Under the pieces are notes generated by a model. That model was given only the letters and a program-made list of their open reading frames with translations. It did no database searches and was not told where the DNA came from. This document shows, piece by piece, positions 36,887-45,397 of a DNA stretch of 64,000 nucleotides. The position numbers were made by a program, and so were the translations under genes. The first letter of the stretch is position 1. The number at the start of each line of letters is the position of its first letter. Source of the DNA: Micromonospora cathayae (GTDB lineage Bacteria; Actinomycetota; Actinomycetes; Mycobacteriales; Micromonosporaceae); contig NZ_CP118615.1 of assembly GCF_028993575.1 (NCBI RefSeq), positions 1,860,001 through 1,924,000 of the forward strand, read 5' to 3'.

Positions 36887-36955
36887 GCGCGTCCCCTGTC
36901 TCCGGCTGTCAGCTACCGGCGATCATGACACGGTCGCCGCGGAGCCGGCCGGGGA

Positions 36956-37747
36956 TCAGGCGACGGCGGCCCGACCCCGGCGGTACTCGGTCCGGGCCGG
37001 GCGCGGCTCGACGACCGGAACCGGCTGGGTGGCCTCGGTCAGCGGGAGCAGGCTGTCGGTCTCCGGCCTGCGCAGCGTGGCGGTCCAGGTCTCGTCCCGC
37101 AGGCTCCGGGCTGCGGCGGCGGCCAGCTCGGCGGCCTGCCAGGCGACCCGCTCCCGCTCGGTGGCGGCCCGGTGCCGGGCGAGCAGGTGGTCCCGGACCG
37201 CCCGCCGCAGCATCACTTCCTGCTCGACCGGGTGCCGGCGCGGGTCCCAGCCGGCGCGGTACGCGAGCGCGTCGTCGAGCTGCGCCTTCGAGAGTTCCCC
37301 ACGCTGGTACGCGGCCAGCGCCGCCCGGTGCAGGTACCGCTCCCGGTCGGCGTACTCGGCCGGCGTCTGCGGCGTACGGGGCAGCGGCATGGCCGCGGCG
37401 GCGGCCAACCGACGCAGGTCCTCCTCGACGGTCTGGTACGCCTGCCAGGCGGTCTCGACCTCCTCCTGGGCGGCGAGCCACTCGGCCCGGCGGCGCTCGG
37501 CGGTCGTCGCGGCGCGTTCGGCGGCGACGGCGATCTCCTCCGCGTACCGGTCGAGGTCGCGCTGCTCCTCGGCCACCTCGGGTTCGGCCGGTAGGACGGC
37601 CCGCCGGATGCGTTCCCCGGCCCGGAACCGGTCCGGCCGGACGAGCAGGGTGGCCACGGCGGCCACGATCACGCCGAGCAGGGCCAGCCAGATGACGGCG
37701 GCCCGGGGGACGTCGAGCAGGACGGAGGAGAGAACGGTCTGCATCAT
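36956..37747 (-). CDS. membrane-anchored coiled-coil protein, unknown function
   Basis: 263 residues. One N-terminal membrane segment (residues about 10-34, VPRAAVIWLALLGVIVAAVATLLV) is followed by a long, Ala/Glu/Arg-rich helical region. It has coiled-coil character (EEQRDLDRYAEEIAVAAERAA and on) with a few Trp and Tyr residues. I recognise no family. The start is ATG 37747 or GTG 37750, after a GAGG site. It is downstream of, and on the same strand as, nothing obvious; the next gene on this strand is the PPOX protein. Confidence 0.65.
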   Translation of the reverse strand: MMQTVLSSVLLDVPRAAVIWLALLGVIVAAVATLLVRPDRFRAGERIRRAVLPAEPEVAEEQRDLDRYAEEIAVAAERAATTAERRRAEWLAAQEEVETAWQAYQTVEEDLRRLAAAAAMPLPRTPQTPAEYADRERYLHRAALAAYQRGELSKAQLDDALAYRAGWDPRRHPVEQEVMLRRAVRDHLLARHRAATERERVAWQAAELAAAAARSLRDETWTATLRRPETDSLLPLTEATQPVPVVEPRPARTEYRRGRAAVA

Positions 37748-37750
37748 CAC

Positions 37751-38106
37751 CAGCACCTCGTGACGGAACGGACGGGACAGGCTCGACAGGGATGCCCGGA
37801 CGACCGGGCGGAGACGGACCACGCGACCCACGGGCCCCCGGAGCCGTCGGCACCGCGACCGGGAACCGGTGGGCCGACCCACGGACGTCCGGGACCGGGC
37901 GGGCCGACCCACGGCGACCGGAGAGCGGCCGGACCGGGTGCGCCTGCCGGGGTGCGGCAGGGCCTACCGGAAGGCGGCCGGACTACCGGGGCGTAGCGGC
38001 CTGCCGGGGGTGCGGCCGGACCACCGGGGTACGGCCGGAGCCGAAGACGGTCAGGTGCGCGGTCGGGAACTGCCGGCGGCGCGCGTGCGCGGGCGGGCGG
38101 TCGCGG
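37751..38106. other. GC-rich low-complexity stretch without a supported gene
   Basis: This 356-base stretch is very GC-rich and made up of degenerate short repeats such as GGGCCGACCCACGG (twice, near 37870 and 37900) and CCGGACTACCGGGG variants. Open frames exist on both strands, but none has a ribosome-binding site and a protein-like composition together. Confidence 0.5.
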
Positions 38107-38475
38107 TCAGGCGCGGGGCGGGCCGCGGAGACCGAGCGGCCCCCGGTCGGGGGCGGCGGTGAGCGGGACCGGCCGGAACCGCACCGGAGTGGTGGCCGGT
38201 CGGTCGGCGGCGGGTCGGTCGGCGGCGGCCGGATCGCGCGGGGGCCGCTCGGCCAGCCCGGCGCGCTCGTCGACCGGCCGGTCGACGGCCTGCGGTGGGC
38301 CGGTCAGGGCCGGGCGTAGCTGGACGGCGGCCGGTGTGGACGGGGCCGCCGTGGTGGCCGTCGCGCCGCCGAAGGTCAGCGTCAGGACCAGCGCGGCCAT
38401 CGCCAGTCGGGTCAGCACCCGCAGCGCGCGCAGCACCGTCGGCCGCAACGGGCGGACGAAGGCTGAGGGCTGCAC
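38107..38475 (-). CDS. possible small exported protein
   Basis: 122 residues. The first 45 look like a real signal region: RPLRPTVLRALRVLTRLAMAALVLTLTFGGATA followed by small residues. The rest is Pro/Asp/Arg-rich and probably disordered. The GTG start lacks a strong Shine-Dalgarno. The hydrophobic, well-composed N-terminus argues for a gene; the low-complexity remainder argues for caution. Confidence 0.45.
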   Translation of the reverse strand: MQPSAFVRPLRPTVLRALRVLTRLAMAALVLTLTFGGATATTAAPSTPAAVQLRPALTGPPQAVDRPVDERAGLAERPPRDPAAADRPAADRPATTPVRFRPVPLTAAPDRGPLGLRGPPRA

Positions 38476-38709
38476 GGTTCCAACCTAACCCCGCGGCGGC
38501 CCGGTCGCCTCTCCGGGAAACAGGTGTGACCGGTTCCACCGCCATTCGCCGGACAGCCTGCTCCCACCGGGGATACGGGCGCCGGGGCCACTGTGGATGC
38601 ATCGACGACGATGATATTTACGACAGTTTTCCCAGGTGGGCCGCCGGGCATCTGTCGGCCGGCCGGCGTCGACCGGACGCCGCCGGAGCCGATCGGTGAA
38701 GGAGTTCTC

Positions 38710-39309
38710 ATGGGAGCACGACGTCGGGGTGCGGGCCTGGTGGCCCTCGCCGCCGCACTGCTGGTCACCGCCGTGCCGGGCCCGGCAGCCGCAGCCACGG
38801 TGGACACCGGGCTGGTCCGGCCGGTGGAGTCGGTGGACGTGCAGCGGTACGTCGGTGAGTGGTACCAGGTGGCCGCCGTCCCGGCCATCTTCGAGATCCA
38901 GTGCTTCAAGAACGTCAAGGCCCGGTACGACGTCCAGCCGGACGGCACGATCGGGGTGTACAACAGCTGCCGGACGATCATCGGCACCACCAGCGCGGTC
39001 ACCGGCCGGGCCCGCAGCGAGAACCCGCCGGCCGACTCGGTGCTGACCGTCTCGTTCCTCAAGCTGGCCGGTCAGTGGCGGTACTTCGGCGGCCCCAACT
39101 ACGTGATCATCGGGCTGGACCCGGAGTACCGCTGGGCGGTGGTCGGCGACCCGGACCGTAGCAGTGGCTTCGTGCTCTCCCGGGAGCCGGTGCTGACCGC
39201 CGGGCAGACGGCGGCGGCGAAGGCGGTGCTGACCGCCAACGGCTACGACCTGTGCGACTTCCGGACCACCCGGCAGGACGGGGGCGCGCCGGCCGGCCCG
39301 TTCTGCTGA
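38710..39309 (+). CDS. secreted lipocalin family protein
   Basis: 199 residues. A signal peptide (RRRGAGLVALAAALLVTAVPGPAAAA) is followed by a lipocalin barrel with the strand-A motif GEWYQVAAVPAIFE, FKNVKARYDVQPDGTIGVYN and the GLDPEYRWAVVGDPDR block. This is the Blc/apolipoprotein D-like group, which binds hydrophobic small molecules or lipids. Several cysteines (CFKN, NSCRT, YDLCDF, GPFC) may form disulfides. ATG 38710 has AAGGAG 7 bases upstream. It converges on the winged-helix gene. Confidence 0.9.
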   Translation: MGARRRGAGLVALAAALLVTAVPGPAAAATVDTGLVRPVESVDVQRYVGEWYQVAAVPAIFEIQCFKNVKARYDVQPDGTIGVYNSCRTIIGTTSAVTGRARSENPPADSVLTVSFLKLAGQWRYFGGPNYVIIGLDPEYRWAVVGDPDRSSGFVLSREPVLTAGQTAAAKAVLTANGYDLCDFRTTRQDGGAPAGPFC

Positions 39310-39339
39310 CCGCTGCCGGCCCGGGGCCGGCCGCTGGTC
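39308..39339. terminator. hairpin terminator between lipocalin and winged-helix genes
   Basis: GACC...GCCGGCCC pairs with GGGCCGGC...GGTC between 39308 and 39339, a nearly continuous 15-base stem with a minimal loop, lying between the two converging stops. Confidence 0.5.
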
Positions 39340-39340
39340 G

Positions 39341-39691
39341 TCACGAGGGGGACGGCTCGGCGGTCGGCTCGGGGTCGACCGGGTCGGTGAAGAGGGCCAG
39401 CAGGGCACCCACGCTCTGGTACGCCTCGGCGGGGTGGCGGAACCGTCCGGCCGGGTTCACCGTGTACTCGTTGCGTCGGCCGACCCGGGTCCGCTGGAGG
39501 TAACCCTCGGCTTCCAGGTCGGCGACGATCGCCTGGGCGGCCCGCTCGGTGACCCCCACCTCGTCGGCGACGTCGCGCAGCCGGGCGGTCGGGTTGCGGG
39601 CGATGGCGAGCAGTACGTGCGCGTGGTTGGTGAGGAAGGTCCAGTGTCGCTGGCTCCCGTTCTCACTGCGTGTCGTCGCCATGACCGTCAT
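39341..39691 (-). CDS. winged-helix transcriptional regulator (MarR/ArsR-like)
   Basis: 116 residues. The HTH is LLAIARNPTARLRDVADEVGVTERAAQAIV and the wing AEGYLQRTRVGRRNEYTVNPAG. This is a short MarR-like regulator with an acidic tail (DPVDPEPTAEPSPS). ATG 39691 and ATG 39682 are both possible; neither has a good Shine-Dalgarno. It is divergent from the carbonic anhydrase gene 170 bases away and could regulate it; that link is inferred from position only. Confidence 0.82.
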   Translation of the reverse strand: MTVMATTRSENGSQRHWTFLTNHAHVLLAIARNPTARLRDVADEVGVTERAAQAIVADLEAEGYLQRTRVGRRNEYTVNPAGRFRHPAEAYQSVGALLALFTDPVDPEPTAEPSPS

Positions 39692-39861
39692 GCTATGACC
39701 ATGCCTTCGTGTTCCGGTCTCGCACCCTGGACGGATGTCAACACCTGAAACGCAGATCACGTATCTCTTGACGTAGTTTGCGCTGCGTGTGACCGTGGTG
39801 GCAAGCCGTGTCCATCCCCGCCGGGGAGCGCGGACCGGCCCGGTGAAGGGGTGGGAAAGCA

Positions 39862-40542
39862 ATGACCGTTCCCGGATCGCAACGGCCTCCGGCGACTCCG
39901 GCGCAGGCCCTGGCCGAGTTGCAGGCCGGCAACCGGCGCTTCGTCACCGGTGACACCAGGCACCCCAACCAGGACGCCGACCACCGGGCCGCCGTCGCCG
40001 ACGGCCAGCACCCGTTCGCGGTGATCCTCGGCTGCTCGGACTCCCGCCTCGCCGCCGAGATCATCTTCGACCGGGGTCTCGGTGACCTCTTCGTGGTGCG
40101 TACCGCCGGGCACACCGTCGGGGCCGAGGTGCTCGGCAGCGTCGAGTACGCGGTGGCCGTCCTGGGGACCCCGCTGGTGGTCGTCCTCGGGCACGACTCG
40201 TGCGGGGCGGTGCAGGCCGCCCGGGAGGCGGACGGCACCGGTACGGCACCCTCCGGTCACCTCGGCGCGATCGTCGGCGCGGTGGTGCCCAGCCTGCGCC
40301 GGGCCGCCCGGCAGGGCGTCGACGACATCGAGGGGATCGTCGACATCCACATCTCCCACACGGTCGACGTGCTGCTGGAACGGTCGGTGACCCTGGCCCG
40401 AGCGGTCGAGCTCGGGCAGTGCGCGGTGGTCGGCATGTCGTACCGGCTCGCCGCCGGTGAGGTCCAGGTGGTCGCCCCCCTGCCGGCCGACGACCGGTAC
40501 ACCCTCGCCGCCGGGCCGCTCGCCCCGGCCGAACCCCGCTGA
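39862..40542 (+). CDS. beta-class carbonic anhydrase
   Basis: 226 residues. Zinc ligands are C58 (ILGCSDSR), H111 and C114 (LGHDSCGA), with the catalytic D60-R62 dyad. It interconverts CO2 and bicarbonate in the cytoplasm. The N-terminus (PATPAQALAELQAGNRRFV) is the usual opening helix. It starts after GGGAAAGC and ends with a Pro/Ala tail. It diverges from a winged-helix regulator gene. Confidence 0.93.
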   Translation: MTVPGSQRPPATPAQALAELQAGNRRFVTGDTRHPNQDADHRAAVADGQHPFAVILGCSDSRLAAEIIFDRGLGDLFVVRTAGHTVGAEVLGSVEYAVAVLGTPLVVVLGHDSCGAVQAAREADGTGTAPSGHLGAIVGAVVPSLRRAARQGVDDIEGIVDIHISHTVDVLLERSVTLARAVELGQCAVVGMSYRLAAGEVQVVAPLPADDRYTLAAGPLAPAEPR

Positions 40543-40677
40543 CGTACCCGCCGAACCGCGCCCGGACCGCCGCCGACGTACCCGCCGGACCTCGCCCGGA
40601 CCGCCGTCGGGACCCCGCCTGGCTCCCGGCCGGGGTTCCCGCCGGAACCCTGCCGACGACGGACCGCCCGACAACCG

Positions 40678-40713
40678 CGACAGCCCCCCTCCGTACCCGG
40701 AGAGGGGCTGTCG
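40678..40713. terminator. hairpin terminator between converging genes
   Basis: CGACAGCCCC (40678-40687) pairs with GGGGCTGTCG (40704-40713), with an inner TCCG/CGGA stem. It lies between the carbonic anhydrase gene and the end of the coiled-coil wall protein gene. Confidence 0.7.
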
Positions 40714-40730
40714 GCGTCGGTGCGGGTGGC

Positions 40731-41750
40731 TCAGAGCAGCGACACGTGCACGTGGTCGGTGTGGTCGGACGGACCGCTGTACGAACTCCAGCCGGTCGCC
40801 GGGAACCAGATCAGCTTGTTCCAGATCACGTAGTAGACGCCCAGCCGGTCGGCGTTACGGACCAGGAACGCGCTCAGGTTGTTGCCGTACTTCCGCTCGT
40901 CCATCGTGTCCCACGAGCTGAAGCCCTTGTTCTGGAGCGACCAGTCGCAGGCCCGGCCCTTCGGGTGCTCGTACGGCCCGCCGGGTCGGTAGCACCCCAC
41001 GAACCGGTCGAACCCGGCCCGCTTGACCTCCTTGTACATGTGGAGGGTGCGGGGGGTGATGCAGCCGCCGGTGGTCGGGTCGTCCTCGGTGCAGCTCATC
41101 GGCTGCCACTCGCCGCTGGAGGACCGTCCCGGGCCCATCCGGGCCACCGGGGAGGTGGCGTCCACGAAACCACCGGTCACCCGGAGGCCGCCGACCAGGG
41201 CGAGCGACTTCTCCGCCTCGCTCTTGCGCTTGCGCAGGATGTCGTTCTGCTTCTGCTGCTCGAGGATCTCGGCGTCGAGCGCCTTCTTGGCGCGTACCGT
41301 CTGCTCCCGGGCAGTGGTGACCGCGGCGATCCGCTTGGCGTTGATCCGGTTCATCTCGTCGAGCGCGCTGACCCGTCGGACGAACGAGTCGGGGGAGTTG
41401 GTGTCGAGCAGCAGGGCCGCCGCGCCGATCCGGCCGGTCCGGTAGGACTGGGCGGCGATCGTGGCCACCTGCGGGGTGAGCGCCTTCAGTTCGCTCTCGG
41501 CGCGCTGCACCTCGAGGGCCAGCGTCAACTGCCGCTTCTTCGACTCCTCCAGCTTGACCTTCGCCTGCGCGTAGCTGCGGTTCGCCGCCTCGATCACGTC
41601 GTTGAGCATCTTGGGCTGCCCGCCCTCGTGCCCGGAGGGGGACGAGGGGTTCGAGGGGGCCGCGCTGGCCGGTGCCGGACCGGCGGCCACGGCGCACACG
41701 GCGAGTACGGCGACAACGGGTTTCAGCCACCGGCGTAGGGGTGCCGTCAC
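40731..41750 (-). CDS. secreted coiled-coil protein with peptidase-like C-terminal domain
   Basis: 339 residues: signal peptide (about 1-31), a long coiled coil at about 45-190 (NRSYAQAKVKLEESKKRQ..., with RKRKSEAEKSL), then a C-terminal domain of about 120 residues. That domain contains RPGGPYEHPKGRACDWS and ends SGPSDHTDHVHVSLL. The HxxGxAxD and DHxHVHxS patterns resemble LAS/D,D-peptidase-like cell-wall enzymes. It resembles actinobacterial NlpC/Rpf-like exported wall hydrolases in layout. The leader carries a c-di-AMP riboswitch, which fits a role in wall remodelling. GTG start with GGAAGGGA upstream. Confidence 0.85.
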   Translation of the reverse strand: MTAPLRRWLKPVVAVLAVCAVAAGPAPASAAPSNPSSPSGHEGGQPKMLNDVIEAANRSYAQAKVKLEESKKRQLTLALEVQRAESELKALTPQVATIAAQSYRTGRIGAAALLLDTNSPDSFVRRVSALDEMNRINAKRIAAVTTAREQTVRAKKALDAEILEQQKQNDILRKRKSEAEKSLALVGGLRVTGGFVDATSPVARMGPGRSSSGEWQPMSCTEDDPTTGGCITPRTLHMYKEVKRAGFDRFVGCYRPGGPYEHPKGRACDWSLQNKGFSSWDTMDERKYGNNLSAFLVRNADRLGVYYVIWNKLIWFPATGWSSYSGPSDHTDHVHVSLL

Positions 41751-41765
41751 AGTGTTCCCTTCCGT

Positions 41766-41943
41766 CGACCGCCGACCGGGTTAGCTGACGGGTTCGGGGC
41801 GGAAGTGGCCCCTACCGCTGGCGCGGATGCACCCCACGAACCTGGTTCCCCGGCTCGCCCACAGGCGATTGGGCGGTGGCCCCGCTGGCGCCGCTGCGCG
41901 CCTTCGGCGGTGACCGGCAGCGAGGTTACCCGACGGCGGCCGT
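41766..41943 (-). ncRNA. c-di-AMP (ydaO/yuaA) riboswitch in the leader of the wall-protein gene
   Basis: Read on the minus strand, the conserved ydaO blocks occur in order. CGCTGCCGGT is near the 5' end, then GAGCCGGGGAACC, GTGGGGTGCATCC, GGTAGGGGCCAC, and the 3' block ending CGTCAGCTAACCCGGTCGGC. GGCCGCCG at the 5' boundary pairs with CGGCGGTC at the 3' end as P1. The aptamer ends about 10 bases before the ribosome-binding site of the gene starting at 41750. This class binds cyclic di-AMP; in actinobacteria it commonly precedes cell-wall hydrolase genes, and binding usually turns expression off. Confidence 0.93.
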
Positions 41944-42051
41944 TGGTTTCTACGTCCGTATCCCGACCAAAAGCGTTATTTGGTAATCCCTTTCCGTCAC
42001 TCGTGACACATTTATCAAGATCACGGGGGGTGGTGGTCACGCTGAGGAGTG

Positions 42052-43368
42052 TCACCATGTCGTATCCGTGCTCCTTTGCCGGGTCGGCCAGGCGGCGGGG
42101 GTGTCGGCGGGTTCGGTGGTGCCGCGCGGGGTACTCAGGGCGGCCAATGCGTCGTCCCGGTCGCCGGTGGGCCGGGGCGGACGGGTGGTCGTCGGGCGGC
42201 CCCGACCGGCGGTGGTGACCAGCGCGGCCAGGCCGGTGGTGATCGGTACGGCGGCGATCAGGCCGAGCGTCGCGACGATGCTGCGGACGATCTCCTGGGC
42301 CAGGAACTCGCTGGTCACGATCTCGCTGACGCCCCGGGTGTCGGCTGTGATCAGCAGCAACAGCGGCAGCGACGCGCCCGCGTAGGCGAGCACGATCGTG
42401 TTGACCGTCGAGGCGATGTGCGCCCGGCCGACCCGGGTGGCCGCCCGGTAGAGCTGGAGCCGGGTCAGGTTCGGATTGGCGTGCGCCAGCTCGGTGACCG
42501 TGGCCGCCTGGGTGACCGTCACGTCGTCCAGGACGCCCAGCGAACCGATGATGATGCCGGCCAGCAGCAGCCCGTGCAGGTCCACGTCGGCCTGGAACAT
42601 CGACAGCGTGGTGGCGTCCTCCGAGCCGTGTCCCGTCAAATGTGTGAACGCGGTCGCCAACACGCCGAGAATTCCGGTGAGCACCAGACTCGCCAGGGTG
42701 CCCAGCACCGCCACCGAGGTCTGCGCGCTGATCCCGTGGGTGAGATACAACACCACGAACATGATCAGGGCCGCGCCGGTGATCGCCACCGGCAGCGGGG
42801 ACTGGCCGGCGCCGATCCCGGGCAGCACGAAGAGCAGCAGGATGCCGAAACTGACCACCAGCCCACCGAGCGCGGCCAGCCCACGCCACCGGCCGAACGC
42901 CACGATGGCGACCGCGAAGACCAGGGCCAGCCAGACCAGCGGCTTCCCGCGCTGGTGCGCGGCGATGCTGTAGTTGCTCACCGTCGGGTCGGTCGGGTCG
43001 GTCAGCACGACCAGTACCACCTTGTCGCCGACGTCGACCTTTGGCGCACCCGGACCGGCCGGGATCGGCGTCTCCACCTGCCGCCCGGCGTCCGGCCCGG
43101 TGTCCACCGACACGGTGGCGGTGCCGCACGGCCCCTCGCCCCCGTCCGGATCCTCCGGCGTCGGCGGGCACGTCTCGGTCACCAACCGGCTGACCGTGCC
43201 GTGGTAGCGCGGCACGTCCTCGCCCCCGGGCACCTGCGCGGTGTCCCGGGGCCAGAGCACCAGCGCCGCGACCACGCTCAGCAGGAACAGCGGGACCACG
43301 GTCGCGATCAGGATGCGGCGCACCCGTGGCGGTGCCGCCGCGACCGGGCGACTGTGGTCGTGACCCAT
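42052..43368 (-). CDS. YibE/F family membrane protein
   Basis: 438 residues. One N-terminal membrane segment and an extracytoplasmic region with GDKVVLVVLTDPTDPTVSNYSI precede about seven further helices carrying the YibE/F signature. Blocks include WRGLAALGGLVVSFGILLLFVLP, ISAQTSVAVLGTLASL, GSLGVLDDVTVTQAATVTEL and NTIVLAYAGASLPLLLL. The family is widespread in Gram-positives and its function is unknown. The C-terminal 60 residues are a disordered Thr/Pro/Arg-rich tail. It is on the same strand as the riboswitch-controlled gene but separated by it. Confidence 0.9.
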   Translation of the reverse strand: MGHDHSRPVAAAPPRVRRILIATVVPLFLLSVVAALVLWPRDTAQVPGGEDVPRYHGTVSRLVTETCPPTPEDPDGGEGPCGTATVSVDTGPDAGRQVETPIPAGPGAPKVDVGDKVVLVVLTDPTDPTVSNYSIAAHQRGKPLVWLALVFAVAIVAFGRWRGLAALGGLVVSFGILLLFVLPGIGAGQSPLPVAITGAALIMFVVLYLTHGISAQTSVAVLGTLASLVLTGILGVLATAFTHLTGHGSEDATTLSMFQADVDLHGLLLAGIIIGSLGVLDDVTVTQAATVTELAHANPNLTRLQLYRAATRVGRAHIASTVNTIVLAYAGASLPLLLLITADTRGVSEIVTSEFLAQEIVRSIVATLGLIAAVPITTGLAALVTTAGRGRPTTTRPPRPTGDRDDALAALSTPRGTTEPADTPAAWPTRQRSTDTTW

Positions 43369-43492
43369 GGCTACTCCAAACGATCCTCACGTCGGTACGG
43401 GCTGACGGTCCGGCCGGTTCATTCTGCCGGGTGGCGGACCCGCCGCTCGCAGCGCATGCTGGCCGGCCAGTCATGATCCACTCCGTTTCAGG

Positions 43493-44182
43493 TCACGGCT
43501 GCCCGCCTCCCGCGTTCTGCTCCGCTGTACCGGGTGCCCCTCCCGGTGCCAGGGCGGCGACCGTCCCACGCAGGCTCGCAGCGCTCCGGTCGAGCTGCTC
43601 GGCGGCCCGTACCCACTGCTCGCTCACCGCCGCCACGGTCGGATCGTGCCGCCTCGCGGCGCGCAGCTGTTCCTCGGCGACCCGGATGCGGTGCGGGAAC
43701 CGGTCGATCCGGTCGGCCGCCGCGCCGAGCCGGACCGCGACCACCGCGAGCGTGGTCGCCCGGTCCCCGCCGGTCCCGCGTCGCCCCGGCGTCCGGCGCA
43801 GCCACTGCACGCCCAGGCCGAGCAGCCGTTCCGCCTCGTCGGCCAGGTCCAGCGCCAGATCCGCCCCGTACCGCGCCGCGCGCACCACCGGGTCGGTCGC
43901 GCCACCGCCGAGCCGTTCCAGCAGGACCAGCGCGTTCGCCACCATCACGTACGCCTCCCGCAGCTCGTCGGTCACCCCGGACACCGCCCACGCCGCGCTG
44001 GCCGCCGGCACGCCGCCCGGCATCGGGTACGCGGGCCCGGCCGCCGGCGTGGCCGGTTCCACGGGGACCGGGGCGTGCCGGTCCGGGCACGGCCAGGGCA
44101 GGCCGCAGGAGCACCGTCGCCAACAGGTACGCCAGTCCCGGCGGTGCCGAGGGGCGAGGGGTACGGGGAGTGGTCGCTGCAC
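43493..44182 (-). CDS. conserved hypothetical helical protein
   Basis: 229 residues. The N-terminal 40 residues are Cys/Trp/Pro-rich, followed by a mostly helical Ala/Leu/Arg domain (DELREAYVMVANALVLLERL, ARYGADLALDLADEAERLLG, VRAAEQLDRSAASLRGTVAAL) and a Gly/Pro tail. No known domain is recognised. A near-perfect GGAGG site lies 7 bases before the GTG at 44182, supporting it as a gene. It diverges from the XRE regulator gene. Confidence 0.65.
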   Translation of the reverse strand: MQRPLPVPLAPRHRRDWRTCWRRCSCGLPWPCPDRHAPVPVEPATPAAGPAYPMPGGVPAASAAWAVSGVTDELREAYVMVANALVLLERLGGGATDPVVRAARYGADLALDLADEAERLLGLGVQWLRRTPGRRGTGGDRATTLAVVAVRLGAAADRIDRFPHRIRVAEEQLRAARRHDPTVAAVSEQWVRAAEQLDRSAASLRGTVAALAPGGAPGTAEQNAGGGQP

Positions 44183-44358
44183 AGTGGAACCTCCTCTTTC
44201 GTCGCCTATGCGGCGATCCAGCGGTAACCGACGGTGTACAGCGTGGACCCAGAAGTCTTACGATCGGAACCCTGCGCCACTGGTTGGGGACTATGAGTAG
44301 TCAGTCCAGGTGGTGCAGGGGAAGACCTGACCGAAATCGGGGAAAGCGGGGGAAGTTC

Positions 44359-45156
44359 ATGGGAATCTCGCCATCCGAGTTCCTTATCCGCGAACTACGG
44401 CGGCGGCGTACGGCTGCTGGCTTGAGTCAGGGGGCGCTCGGTGAACGCATTCACTACTCGGACACTCATGTCAGTGCGATCGAGACGGGCAGCAAGCCGC
44501 CAAGACCCGATTATCTCAGGGCGGTAGACGAGGCGCTAGATACCGGCGGGCTGTTCATCAGCCTGTGGGAAGACCTCGTCAAAGACAGCGCCGCGCCCGT
44601 GTGGCTGCGGGAATGGATCGAGTTCGAGCGGGAGGCAAAAGCCTTCCGGTGGTTCGAACCCGGCTTCGTCCCGGGCCTGTTGCAGACAGAGGCTTACGCT
44701 CGGGCGTCGCTGGCCGGTGAGATGCTGACAACTGACGAGGTGGATCAACTGGTCGATTCCCGTATGGAGCGGCAGAGCATCCTCGGCAGGGCGCGCCCTC
44801 CACTGCTTGTCGTCGCTCTTGACGAGCTGATCGTCCGTCGTCCGGCCTACGGCGACAGGAAGCTGATGGCTCAGCAGGTGGAACACCTCGTCGGGTGCGC
44901 TGAGCTTCCCCACGTGCAGATCCACATCGTGCCGGCAGACACCGGCATGTATCCCGGGCTGGGCGGCGGTTTCATCCTGGCCGACTGCGACTCTGGGCCG
45001 GTCGCCTACTCGGACAGCCAGATATCGGCGCATATCGTTAACGGCGGCGACGTGCTTGCTAGACTCGCTGCGAGGTGGGAAGGCATTCGTGGTGAGACGC
45101 TCACCCGTCAACGATCACTCGATCTCCTCAAGGAAGCAGCGGAGCAATGGGCATGA
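44359..45156 (+). CDS. XRE family transcriptional regulator with DUF5753
   Basis: 265 residues. The N-terminal helix-turn-helix (LIRELRRRRTAAGLSQGALGERIHYSDTHVSAIETG) is followed by a DUF5753 domain from about 85: WIEFEREAKAFRWFEPGFVPG, LLQTEAYARA, LLVVALDELIVRRP and HVQIHIVPADTGMYPGL. This is the large actinomycete family that pairs with DUF397 proteins. ATG 44359 has GGGGGAAG upstream. The stop overlaps the start of the DUF397 gene. The base composition is slightly less GC-rich than the neighbours. Confidence 0.92.
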   Translation: MGISPSEFLIRELRRRRTAAGLSQGALGERIHYSDTHVSAIETGSKPPRPDYLRAVDEALDTGGLFISLWEDLVKDSAAPVWLREWIEFEREAKAFRWFEPGFVPGLLQTEAYARASLAGEMLTTDEVDQLVDSRMERQSILGRARPPLLVVALDELIVRRPAYGDRKLMAQQVEHLVGCAELPHVQIHIVPADTGMYPGLGGGFILADCDSGPVAYSDSQISAHIVNGGDVLARLAARWEGIRGETLTRQRSLDLLKEAAEQWA

Positions 45157-45338
45157 CTACGCCGGCTTGGCGCAAGGCAAGTCGTTCCACGAACAACGGT
45201 GGGGCCTGCGTCGAGGTGGCGGACAATCTCCCGGGTGTGGTTCTCGTCCGGGACACCAAGGACCGTGACGGCGGGACGTTGACCTTCAGCCCCGAATCGT
45301 GGCGGCGGTTCGTCACCCAGGTCGACGCTCGGCGGTAG
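45147..45338 (+). CDS. DUF397 domain protein
   Basis: 63 residues: WRKASRSTNNGGACVEVADNLPGVVLVRDTKDRDGG..LTFSPESWRRFV, the complete DUF397 pattern. It overlaps the XRE gene by ten bases, the standard arrangement. Such pairs regulate development or stress in streptomycetes, and some DUF397 proteins act as regulators antagonistic to their partner. A toxin-antitoxin-like function has been proposed but is not shown by this sequence. Confidence 0.93.
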   Translation: MGMTTPAWRKASRSTNNGGACVEVADNLPGVVLVRDTKDRDGGTLTFSPESWRRFVTQVDARR

Positions 45339-45397
45339 GGCCGCCCGGGGTTCGACGGTGGCAGAACCGTTGCGCTCGGTCGATAGCGTTCTCCATT

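Noticed and set aside
37751..38106. Short open frames on both strands.
   Set aside because: Low-complexity products without ribosome-binding sites or recognisable domains.
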